From Lunularia cruciata (lineage: Eukaryota > Streptophyta > Marchantiopsida > Lunulariales > Lunulariaceae), in the NCBI GenBank assembly GCA_948567375.1, contig OX419762.1, positions 26,738,608-26,802,607 of the forward strand: a stretch of 64,000 nucleotides of DNA. The letters run 5' to 3'. The position numbers and the translations under genes are program-made. Below the pieces are notes generated by a model. It did not search any database, was not told the DNA's origin, and worked only from the letters and a program-made list of their open reading frames with translations. Positions 1 to 11,200 of this stretch are shown one piece after another (position 1 is the first letter of the stretch; each line of letters begins with the position of its first letter).

Positions 1-179
1 CAAATTCTTGCCCAGATATGTAAACCATAGTATCATTTTTTCTAGCAATATCTCAACCAGTGACAAAATTTTCTACATCTCCAAGTTTCAAGTCTACTAA
101 GTAGAACTCATCTTAAATTACTGGAGTCAACACTCTGGAAACATCTTAAACTGTATCAGGACCATTAAAACTCTGCAGT

Positions 180-692
180 TCATGGGGTGGAAGTTCTTCC
201 AGCGTAAGAGCTTATAAAAGATGGAAGACCATTTCCAATGGCCGGATCAAACGTTCGTTCCAAAACGTCTTCCTTCACTGTATCTTTCGTCCCGGGCTTC
301 ACAGGCAGCAAAGTTCTCCTCTGCTTCAACATGTCAGGGCGTGGAATCACACTCCCAGACGATGTGCCCCCTGTAGTGACCCTCACCTTGCTGCCATCGG
401 CAAGGTACCGGAAAATCACTCGACACGGTGCTCCATTCACCGGATCGATGTGCTGTAATTTAGAAACGTGAATTGGAGACTCCATCGTAACAATGCCCCC
501 GGGATTCTCATCTCTTCTCTTGATATGTTTCTTCACCAGATTCCGCCCCTCAACGTACACCATATTCCTTGCCCGCAAAACCTGCTGCACCTTCCCCGTC
601 AACCCCTTGTCTTTCCCTCCCATAATCATCACATTATCTCCTCGCAGCACTCTCCAGTGCTTAAAAACCTCCTGAGCTTTTTTCCACCCCAT
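180..692 (-). CDS. bL24m: Mitochondrial 50S ribosomal protein L24-like (KOW domain)
   Basis: Single uninterrupted frame of 170 residues starting MGWKKAQEVFKHWRVLRGD. The first half is a KOW/L24 fold: a GDNVMIMGGKDKGLTGKV segment (about residues 18-35) is the KOW motif, followed by the conserved VEGRNLVKKHIK stretch. The start, the length and the C-terminal part (GSVIPRPDMLK, then a TFDPAIGNGLP tail) match the plant nuclear KOW protein of the AT5G23535 type, which is assigned to the mitochondrial large ribosomal subunit. Proteins of this family help begin 23S-type rRNA assembly. The start is chosen because MGW at this point is the family's usual N-terminus; no long presequence is visible. The tail runs about ten residues past the usual end. 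No intron is seen. A divergent repeat gene lies upstream, so the two may share a promoter region. The family call is firm; the compartment follows from homology. Confidence 0.9.
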   Translation of the reverse strand: MGWKKAQEVFKHWRVLRGDNVMIMGGKDKGLTGKVQQVLRARNMVYVEGRNLVKKHIKRRDENPGGIVTMESPIHVSKLQHIDPVNGAPCRVIFRYLADGSKVRVTTGGTSSGSVIPRPDMLKQRRTLLPVKPGTKDTVKEDVLERTFDPAIGNGLPSFISSYAGRTSTP

Positions 693-977
693 CTTGTGCT
701 CAATTTTCTGTCACCACTCCGAGCTATCTTGGGATACCTTTCCTGCTCAATGTCTGAGCACTTAACCTACAATTTCCTCGACACAACTGATCGATGCCGA
801 TCACTAAACCCTTACATTCTCTTCGACGCAATGATGGGAAGAAAACCTTCGTTTCCGCAGCAGAGTCCGCTGCTTCTTTTTGCACTAGATTTTACAGTGC
901 AGTGTTGAACTTGTGCAGCCGGAACTTCGCCCGTACCGGCTCTACTGTACTTGTCTGCCGGTGTACGATCGCGTCAG

Positions 978-1012
978 ACCAACTACTGAACTGTATAGGT
1001 TCAGTAGTTGGT
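978..1012. repeat. 14-bp perfect inverted repeat, 7-base loop
   Basis: Arms 978-991 (ACCAACTACTGAAC) and 999-1012 (GTTCAGTAGTTGGT) are exact reverse complements around a 7-base spacer. It lies in the intergenic region and could form a short stem-loop. No function can be assigned. Confidence 0.85.
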
Positions 1013-1527
1013 GCCAGGTTTAAAGGGCGTAACCCCGTTCGAGGGTACGGTGCTCAGTTTTTGACTTTCCGGGAATCCCATTACTACGTCCGTGGGTTTG
1101 CCGTTGGGAGGTGACAGAGATTCGTGGGTTCTGAAGAAGAAGCTCAGGATCGGAAGTCTACAGTGTATCTTCTTTTCCTGGAGACTGAGCTGTATTTGAG
1201 TTCCATACAGAAGGGAGGAGTAAGTCCTCAGGGGAATTGCTAAACTTAAGTTCGGACTACCCAATGAAGTTTCTTTATCCATGTTTTTATTTCACTTGAT
1301 TGCACAAAGTGGAACAGGATTGTAAGGTTGTGACTCAATCCTCTACCGCTCGATGACGAGAACGGACCAGAGTTTGGAGTAGGAAAGAGCGGGCTCTTTG
1401 CCTACAAGTTTTCTCTAATGATGGAGTGGGAATTTTGAAGGTAATGTGATGTGTCTTAGTGGGTTTATAATCAGGTGTTGTTACTGAGAATTTGGGTAAA
1501 GGAGGTCCGACGGTATCGGCTAGACAG

Positions 1528-1578
1528 ATGCTAATGGTTGTGCAATCTGGCGCGGATGGGATGCAAAAGCGCTTCAAG
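1528..1578 (+). CDS. Candidate first coding exon of the repeat gene
   Basis: An ATG opens the frame MLMVVQSGADGMQKRFK, which stops exactly at AAG followed by GTGAAG, a usable donor in phase 0. The next good exon (2175) also begins in phase 0. The frame is open upstream (GKGGPTVSARQ before the ATG), so this could instead be an internal exon. Offered as the best visible start, not as a proven one. Confidence 0.3.
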
Positions 1579-2174
1579 GTGAAGTGGATGAAGCTATGTA
1601 TTAACAGAACTTGATGATCTTACAGCCATGGTAGGCTAGGAATGATCTATATGTACAGAAAGGAAGATACTATCCACAGTTATTGAGGCTACTTAATCTA
1701 AGCAACTTACGTTCTACGAGATTGAGTCACCCTTAAAAAGCAAGCATTATAGCTCACATAAAACTTTCATAGATCATGGTCCTCCTCAGTCGCGCTGGAC
1801 TGGAGATGCATGTGTATTTATCTTGTGTGGGCTGACACCGTGAATAGGTTCATTCAAGAAACAAGGTGGTCAGAGGAAAAAACGTCGACACCAGAAAGTC
1901 TCCCCGGGGTATGGTATGTATACAAATATCTCTGCATACTCTTTACATTCAGGTATTGAATACTCAATCTCCTTAACACACCGTGAGAATTAAGGTTGTT
2001 CAGAAATTTTTTGTTAAATATGACTTCTTTCCGGCAGTTATACCCACCTTGAAAATTGTGTGCTGTAACCCTCATCTAGTTCGAATTCCAATTTGGCTAA
2101 AGTGGCTCTAACTCTTTCGATGAGATAACACGGAAGGAGATGATATGGCTCACCTTGGTGCTTGTGCTTGATAG

Positions 2175-2258
2175 AGAGGAGGTCGAGGCAGTAGTAGAGG
2201 AGGTAGAGGAAACGGAAATAGGACAGGAGATCAGAGAGGCAAGGCCCCGGACGCAGCG
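2175..2258 (+). CDS. Repeat-gene exon: RGG-type N-terminal segment
   Basis: After a pyrimidine-rich tract and ...GATAG, 28 codons read RGGRGSSRGGRGNGNRTGD and on to KAPDAA, ending at a strong GTGAGA donor in phase 0. The Gly/Arg-rich composition resembles RGG boxes, which often bind RNA or drive disorder. It joins in phase to the next exon. Confidence 0.6.
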
Positions 2259-5200
2259 GTGAGATTACTGAACCCGGTGACAGGAAGTACCACAGAAGCT
2301 ACAAACTTGCACATGTTATAAATGCGAGAACATTGGAAGAAAGGACTGATTTTTCCTCTGAATGTTGATGTGGATTCAGGCAAGGTTGCGGAACCTCTCC
2401 AGACCTCGCACTGACCTGTACCAAAAGTTTGCACACACGAGGGCTCAGCGGGAGGAAGAACATATGTCTGAGTGCTCTTTCAAGGCAAGTGAAACTGGAA
2501 GCACAGCACTAGAGTGGTCATGGAACTCAGCGCCTAAATCTTGTCCTTCGTGGAGCAGGAACAGAAACCACACAGAAACGTCTTAGAATTGACGTAGAAT
2601 TTTCTCTACATCTGAGTTTTTAGTCCTAGGAGCAGGTAGCTAGAAAGTCATGTTATATGCAGGTTTAGAACAGAAACCAACTTTCAGAATAGACGTAGAG
2701 AGTTTGCTCAACGTCTGTCTTTAACCTCAGGTGCAGGTAGCTTGAAAATCATCTTATGTGCAGGGTTTGATCCCATCACTGTTTTGACCCTACAGCCTAG
2801 AGTCGGGAGAAGGCCAGACCCACAGTCACAATACTCGACCTCACTGGTAAATCGTGTTTCAGGACATGAGAAGCGAAGCGAGTTGAGGAAAAGGGTAAGG
2901 TTCACTCAATTCAATTATTCTCTTGCTGAGGTGAACGTCCTTCTCATGCCTTCTCATGCCCTTCATCATGCTTGATCCTTCACGCATTCGCCAGGTCAAG
3001 TACTAGAGTGAGGGGTTCAGAAAGTACACGACCAATGCATAGCCACATTACAGTTTCAGAATACCCTACGACATCCAGATGTCGATCTGACTAGTGAGCA
3101 GTACAGTGGAAATACTGGCCCGAAGCAAACCAGAAAATACAGTTCTCTAACTTGTTTATTGCTTTCCAAAAAATATTCTCCATTCCCTATATTATTCTGT
3201 CGATCAGATGGATCTCGAAGGAAAGGCCCCACAAAAGAACAATCCCTTCAACTCAGCTAATCTTTACACAACCCAAAGTACTGTCCCGGCCGGTCATTCT
3301 TAACAACAATATGATAGCGGCCTAACATGTTGCAATCCTCACGGTGCCAGGCGAGGAAACTTCTTGAGAAGGAAGAACTCGACCAATGCTCCTTCTGGCC
3401 ACAGATCAACTCTAATTCAGAGTATCTTGACATGAATCACTACAAGCCAATTGAAGAAAGAGCAAGGGAGTATCAGGTTTGCTCCACAGATTTGGGGAAG
3501 GAAGGCGCATCTTCATTCTTTCTACAACCCTGGTTCAATAGGCTAGATTCATTCACCACATGTTCAGGGAGAAAACTTCGTTTATATTTTATTCCTATTC
3601 CTTGTTGTCATGCAGAGAAGGCGAGAAGCCAAGATTGAGATGGCGAGAGCTATAGAAGATGAGGAGAAGGGACTTACATTCAGGCCCGAAATAAATCCTA
3701 AGTCTCTTAGGATCTTCAAGCAGGTGAGAGAGAAATACTGGGATCCTTTTAGTTGATTTTGTCCTCTGTACCATTGGATGCGCAAAGACAGGGATTTGTA
3801 CTTCTCGTTGTTCATGAACTACGTACATAACTATGAATGAGGTTCTCATATAAATGAGGCCAGAAATGACGAACGGTGAGATTGATTATCCAACTCGATT
3901 TGGTCGCAGACAGGTTTGGAGACAATCAACATCGCAGACAGGTTGACAGCAGTAGGATCATTACACCCAGACAGCAGACATGCTGCGGTAAGATATTCGA
4001 GAGCTGGAACAAGAAAACCTTCATAATCATCACCTGCAACGATGTTGAACGTAGATGTGAGTAGTACAGCAGTTCTTTAGATGGACCATGAGAATTATGG
4101 AGAGCTAAACAGTCATACATGCTCGGTTTATGTGGTGACTGTAGGGAAGGCCCCTGCCAAAAGATGAATGTACCTTCACTCCAGCGATAAATAGCAACAC
4201 AAATATCATCATAAGGGCATCAAAATTGCTCGAAGGGTGTACACCTGATTTTCTCTCGAGACAACAATACTTGATGCAACGGGCTGAAATGAAGAAGGTC
4301 GACTCCTCTTCCCGTCCTCCGAAAGTATTCTTTCATATTAAATGACACGCCATAACCCCACAAAAACTTGTTCGGTCTGCTACTGACCACAACACTGACA
4401 AAAACACGAAAAGATCTAGATCTATTACTTCTCCGACATGCACAGAATATTACCACCACGGCTGGATGCCAAAAATTTAACAGTCTCATAGTTAGCACCT
4501 TGGTACCACCTTCGGTCGCTACCGTTCCGCTCTATAGAGGAAGTCATGAGCTCCCTGTTTGGAAGAAACAAAGGCTTTGAAGACAAACTAGCGAGGGCTG
4601 TCTTTTCCAGACAGGAAGAAAAGTGAAAACTCGATCCCAACCGACTCTGGGACATCCTTGATTGTCGAGGAAAGCGAAATCTGGCATATGTATGAGATCA
4701 TCAACAATATGCTGCACTTTAGAAGAAACAACCTATTAAGGTCGAGGAGGTGGCGACCTCCAATCAGATAATGAGTGCTTGTTGCTTACTAGCAGTAGTA
4801 AGCAACAAGCCTCGATCCTCATACCAATTGGTGAACGAGCCCGGAGGACCCGCACAAAGTAGCGGTTTTGACTATTCGGCTACTTCCTCTGGATAATGTG
4901 CCGTGTCAACAACTACGGGTACAGAGAGAAGTGATGGCTTTGACATACGACTCAAAAAAGGAGTATCAAAGCTAAGAGAAGATGATCTCTGCGAAACCGG
5001 CTTTCTCAATCACAAAACCATCCAATTCGTGATTGTATCATTTTACATCTGAAACCAATCTCAGTCTTCTGGCGGCAAACTACTGATCGCGAAGACGACC
5101 AAGCACCCACAAATTTAGGAAGAACCCCGGATACTAAGGGCTACAAGGACGAGAGACACAGTAATGGACGACCGACGCTCCTGTAGATCAACCAAAGGGG

Positions 5201-8200
5201 AGAGACACTGTCCAAAACAAGTGCCCTTTGGATCATACTGCGATTTACATGCAAGATCGAAAGTCGCAGAAGGGGGGATTTAGCAAAACAAGGCAACTCA
5301 TCCTGTTTCAGACTTGGAAGACAGTAATTCAAGGGAAGTAATTAGAAGAGAAAAAGGACATCGAAGGGACAAAAGTTTACAATGTGGTCCTGTGAGCATT
5401 TCTCGTGTGGAATCAAATGCTCTGAGCGCAGAAAGGTGCTAGGAAGGTGAACAAATAAAGATGTGGAACCACACCCTGGATGCAGAAAGCCAATGAACGC
5501 TTTCTGAACTTATGAAGTTGACGAGGAGGACAGTCTGGTAAACATACAAACGTACTTGGAGTGGGCCGAGTTCATAAAGATTCGATTTGATCTATGAAAA
5601 ACGAGGGCTTTGAAAAGCTGCAGTACTTTGAGCGGATTATTCTTACAAAAAGTCGCAATCAGGCACTGTACTGGACCATAAACCACCTGTGGGCCATTCT
5701 CACTAACAATAATTGCTTGCTTTAGATGATCCACCCTTAGCCACCTGAACCAGGGCAATTAGTGGGGACGAAAGACAGAACTACGGAGTGGCCGATCCTA
5801 TCTAATTTGGAAATATCTAGGTCCAATTCTCAGAGGGAATTCTCGAAGATGTCATCTGAGAACTCTATCTTGTCAGAAGGTCCTCAAGAATGGGAACTAG
5901 CAGAGTGTTCCAACATCTGGGAAAGCACTGACGAAGTATCGCTCTCGGGGTATGAGAAACGAACAAAGAGAGCATCAATTCCAGCACCTATTTAAACAGA
6001 GGAGCCAGAAAGTTCAATTCCTGTGCTGGTTGACATAGACGTTCCAGAGAGACGACCTTCAGCTTCAAAACCAGAGCGAGAGAAAAGGAATTCCAATTCA
6101 AAGCTGATGATTACAGAACAGCACCAAGACAACCGAAAAGAAACGGTAGAGGAGTCGACATCAGAAACCTTAGTAGAAGAGGGAGAGAAAACACAGGATA
6201 ATAACTCAACCTTAGTAGCTGGTGATACAGTGAGAGAAACAGAAGGGTGGAACCGCAAAGATAGCTTAACAGTTACCGAGTTGGAAGACAAAGAACACAT
6301 CAGAGACCTAGGAAGACGGGAAAGCAAAGAAGGCCTCAGAGAAACAGAAAAGTGGGAGCGCAAAATGAACCTAGGAGAAGGAGAGGAATGGGAGAACAAA
6401 GGGAAGCTAACGAAAACAGAAATGTGGGAGGTCAAAGAGGAATTGAGACAAACCGAGAGGTGGGAACGCGAAGAGGACCTGAGTGAAAGAGTGGAGGCCA
6501 AAACACTTTTGACAGAAACAGATGCATGGGAGAGAAAACATAACCTCACAGAAAATGTAACTAAGGAGAATCAAAACTCAAGTTCGACAGCATGGGCAAA
6601 TGAAGAAAAAGACAGAAGAGAATCAAATGAGAGACTGTTGACTGCAGAGGAGCCCATTTTCAGAATCTCATTCTCAAGACCAATAGCGTTAGGAGGAGGA
6701 GAGGGCAAGCAATCAAGTTCAGGAGAACTAGCTGCAGAAGAGGCAGCACCGACGAGATGGAAACGAATAGAAGGTCCAGAGAAAGAATTTCCAACTTCAG
6801 GACTAGTTCTTATCCAAGATCAGGAGAGAAGACCTTCAACCTTGGGACCCCCCAGGTTGGAATGGACTGGAACTGAATGGAGTTTCACCCCCTTGACAGG
6901 AGAGGAAAGAACATCCACTTCCAAACTCATAGGAAGTGAAGAATACGATAGAAGAGTTTCAACAGCGACATATGAGCAGACAGAGATCCAAGACGATGAT
7001 GACTCCACTTCGAAAACAGTGTCTTCCCAAAGTAAAGAGCAAAAGACAGAAATTCGAGAGGAGGAAGTCTCCACTTCAAAAACAGTGTCTGTCAAAATTC
7101 AAGAGCAAGAAGACCGGAGTTTGAGGTCCTTTAGAGGAGGACAAGGAAGACCTTCCACCCCTAGGCCCATGAAATTAGAAGATGGACACCGAAGAGATTA
7201 CTCTTCTGAACCTCAAGATAGCAAAACTCAGAATAGACTAAACCAGATCCAGCAGGGAGAAAAATTGGATTCCGTCCTTCAACCAAAGAAAGTAACAAAG
7301 AGTAATCAAAATTTGAGAAAACAACCCAGACTAAAATATCAGACGGCAAGGACTACTCAACGTCAACCACTAGTATATATATATTCATCCACTAGAGATC
7401 GGAAAATTTATAATGTGTGGTCAAGCACATGTCTGGTGTGACAAGCTTATGAATATCGTCTGCTGTGTTATCATTGACCAAGACTAAAAGTACTACAATT
7501 TAACGACAGAAAAGCGTAGCAAAGTCCAAGTATGTATCCTTCGATCTTGTAAACATGTGTTCGGAGTAAATCAGAAAGCCAGCGTTGTTCTAACCTGATT
7601 AAAAGATGCAGAATACAAAATGTAACCGGTTTATAATATCAAATTGGTAAGTTTGCAGAAAGCTAGGGAGCAAGAGCTGCAGGATGAAATGGCCTTCAAG
7701 CCCAGTATTGACTCCAATTCGGATGCAATTCTCAAGACATCTCCTATTGCTGAAGTTCTAGATCAACCTATCAACAAAAGAGTGGATCGACTCTATAACC
7801 GAGACTCTGAAAGACGAGAACACATTCGTCGAAAAATTTCTGTAAGTGACAAATTCCCAATTTAAATATTGTTACTACCGAACCTCAATGTTTGATAAGT
7901 TACATGTGTTAGTAATGCAGATTCATAGAGAGAAGGGAACTAGTTCCCGAAGGTCTAGTACACGCACCCTAAGGTTGCTACGAATGACAGAATTCACATA
8001 GCACGTACGCACATCACGAGATCAGAGCACTCTTAACATTTCCGATTTCGCGGAGACTGATAACAACTAGGACAGCTCCATAGGGAGTTACAACTTCGCA
8101 GAACTAGAAAGTCCAGGGAGTCCTGTATAAGAGTTGATCACTAAACAAAATGACTAGAGAATGATATGAAAGGTGTTCCAAGTGGTCTCCCATCACGGAA

Positions 8201-11200
8201 GAGCCCAATCGATGACATACCACAGATTGCAGAGCACAGACCATCTTCTTACTGCAATTTTCACTGGATGCTCGGTACTGTCGATCAGCTCAATAATGAG
8301 CTGATCAACAGTAGAACACCTTCTCAAGCTCACTACCAGACTCTAGTAACTTGCCCACACAGTTGCACGCGCACCGCGTTTAATGGTACAGACTGCTTAA
8401 GACTCAAAATCCTGTAAGGTATCCAGACTAGAAGCTTTATTCTGGAAGCCAAAATGAAACCCAAAGCAGGTCAAAGACCTAAGGTAGTGAAAGTTGATGA
8501 AGGTTGACTGCGTGAAGCATGTTCAAAACAGAATCGTCGTCATATTCAGACCGGCCATTATAGAAAAGAAAGAAATTAATGTAATGGAAACATGTACAGT
8601 GACGAAGCTACAGGAGAGAGGCCTATGAACATACGAGGAGCAAACCAAAAGCATCCTAGTTTGTTTCTAGCGTAACTAGGTACCAACGCTGATTGCGTAA
8701 GCGCAGTCCAGCAAGAAATATGGAAGATATCTTCAGAAGGAAAAACACAAAGAGCCTATATGGTGAGTGAAAGATGAGGCATGCATTTTGATATATTGCC
8801 CAATTATGCGGGGTTTCTCATTTAGGATTTTTATGTGTACTGTACTTGTCAATCTCTTCAAGCAGGATGCATACTATGCCCAATTCCCCCACCAGCCAAC
8901 CATCGATCAGACTTCTCGACTGCTGGGTCGTCGTTCATCTTCACACGACCTCTACAAGGTAATTCAAGGTTTGTCTCTCGGCAACGAAGCTTTAGGAATA
9001 GAGTGCTCTTTCAACAGAAAGCTTTGGCTACGCGACTACTCACAGTTCCGTGGCCTAAAATACGCAAATTCTTCAAAAGCAAAGAGATTCGTTTAAGTAT
9101 TTGAGAACCTCTTGTTAAACGTTCCAATGCCTAATGTGCACCAATACTCGTTCTTACTCTCCCAGAAGTAGGGCAACAGGCAAAACCTTTGGACCTGATC
9201 ACAATCTAGATATCAAAACCGTCCACGCCTTTCTTACCTTTTCAGCGCTCTGCAGAACGAAAAAGGCACTAAAATGAGAGAGCGAATCAGATCGGTGATA
9301 GAGGACAACTTCGAGAAAGAGCACCCATTTCGACCGCAGGTGACACATACCCTAAACTCAATCTATCCCAGCTCTTTTCTTTGCCTGTCGAAATCTGTCA
9401 ATTATGTGTATCTGGAACCGTTAACATGTGCAAGAGCAGGACCAGCTACTTCATCTTTTCATATTTATTAACGCTTCCGACTAGCTAGAGATAAAAATGC
9501 ATGAGTAAGAGGCGTATCCAATCCGTACCAAATTAAATTTTTAGGTGTACTTCGGGAAGTCTTTACCAAAACCAGTGTTTGTTTGAAATTTAAAACATCT
9601 CAAACTTCAGAATTTGGGGGATGTTCAGCTCAGTTTTCAGGCTTCCAGATAGCTTTCAGTAAGTACGGCCATTGCTTTAAAGCCTTACGAGAGTGCAAAG
9701 TTCAGAACACCTTGGATGTCGACAACTGATCAAGAAACCAGAATAACAACTATGAGCTTTGGGAGTAACCACCTAAAAACCACAATCATACGTAGAAGCT
9801 ATTATCTGAGCAAATAGGTAACACAGTAAAATGTTGAGATGCCATAATGTCATATTCTTTTTTGCTTCTAGCCTCCTCAACTAGAAGGGGAATTGATGAA
9901 CTTTGACCTCCAGATGCACTCCAGACCGAGGAGCGTTGAAAAACTCAGAAAAGACATGAAGGTAAACTTGTGAACTGAAGTTCACACACTACAGACGATC
10001 TTTCAAGCCCGAAGATAATTGAAGATTCTGCTTGGCCAATACACAGTCAGAAGCTTCCACAGATATTGCAGAGTGGACTTTCCTCCTGCATCAAGGAATA
10101 TATCTAATCCACAACATCACTAGAAACAAGGAGGCAGGGGAACTAACTGGTCACCTGAAACTTCCTTTAGGAAGTCCTCTGTAGCTATCAAGCGTCTTAG
10201 AGAACCTGGGGGAAATAAGGTCCAAATACCACACCAGGCTATTGGCAGGCTCAATGATGAGGGCAGGACATAGAGGATACCACTCCACCTCGAGTCCCTG
10301 CTAGATGTCACCATCCTGGAAAATATGATCTCGGAGGACCCTCAAACCTTGAACTGCAATTTCCCTGATGCAAGAGCTTTCGCCCTTGCGTGAGCATGTT
10401 ACCCTGTCTATCCTCGGGCAAATTACACTTACTTGATACAAGTCACAAACTTCTCGTTTGTATGTAAACAAACATGATTTGTTTCCAATATGGAACCAGA
10501 ACATGTTCAATGGTATCTAGATTGCTGAGGAATTCAAAAGGAGCTAGAATACGAGGCCAAAACTGCACTGATATCTAGGAGTACACTGTTTAAACTGCAG
10601 GTCAAAGAAATCGGTGTACTTAAGAACACATCTTGCATGTAAATGTAGCTGTATAATGCCAAGACATTTTCAACATGATAGACCCCGATGCTAACAATAT
10701 AACACCATACGTTGTGTTCATCCTCAGTTGATAGCTAACAGTCCGCGAAGACCAAGTGCAGACAGAATGGAAGATATCTTATATCGTCGCCGCCAATTCC
10801 GTCTGGTAAAAATTCTGCAACACCTTCACAACAGTACGAACCAGAACCTATTCTTGCTGTCGGAAAGATATGATAGAATACATCCGCTTACCCTATCTGG
10901 AAAGTTTCGGTGTAAACCTGTACGTGATTTAGATTGTTGTCACGCACGGCCAGCAACTTACTGCTTTACAATTAAGCTAATCCATGAGCTGCAGGAAAAA
11001 GCACGGGTCTTGGAGAATATGAAGGTCCTTAGAGAACTTCAAGAGTTCAAAGAGTGCACCTTTAAACCTCAGGTAAATAAAGCACCATCCAAAGACCACG
11101 AACCAGTGGTGGTGAAAGGTCTTGGAAGATACTTGGAGCTCCAAGATCTGGCCAAACAAATGAAAAGGGACCAAGAAGAATGGGAACGAAAAATTTTCTA

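Larger units (their letters stand above)
693..2174. other. Intergenic region between two divergent genes, with candidate leader exons
   Basis: About 1.5 kb between the start of bL24m (minus) and the first well-supported exon of the repeat gene (plus). It should hold the bL24m promoter and the promoter and first exons of the repeat gene. Three weak exon candidates are visible on the plus strand: 1528-1578 (frame MLMVVQSGADGMQKRFK, then a GTGAAG donor), a basic stretch near 1860-1905 (KQGGQRKKRRHQK), and an open stretch just left of 1528 that could extend the first. No TATA box could be chosen with confidence. A 14-bp inverted repeat lies at 978-1012. Confidence 0.5.

Noticed and set aside
5992-6549. 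185-codon serine-rich open frame on the minus strand
   Set aside because: It is the antisense shadow of the Glu/Ser-rich exon; GAA/GAG codons read as serine-rich sequence in reverse.
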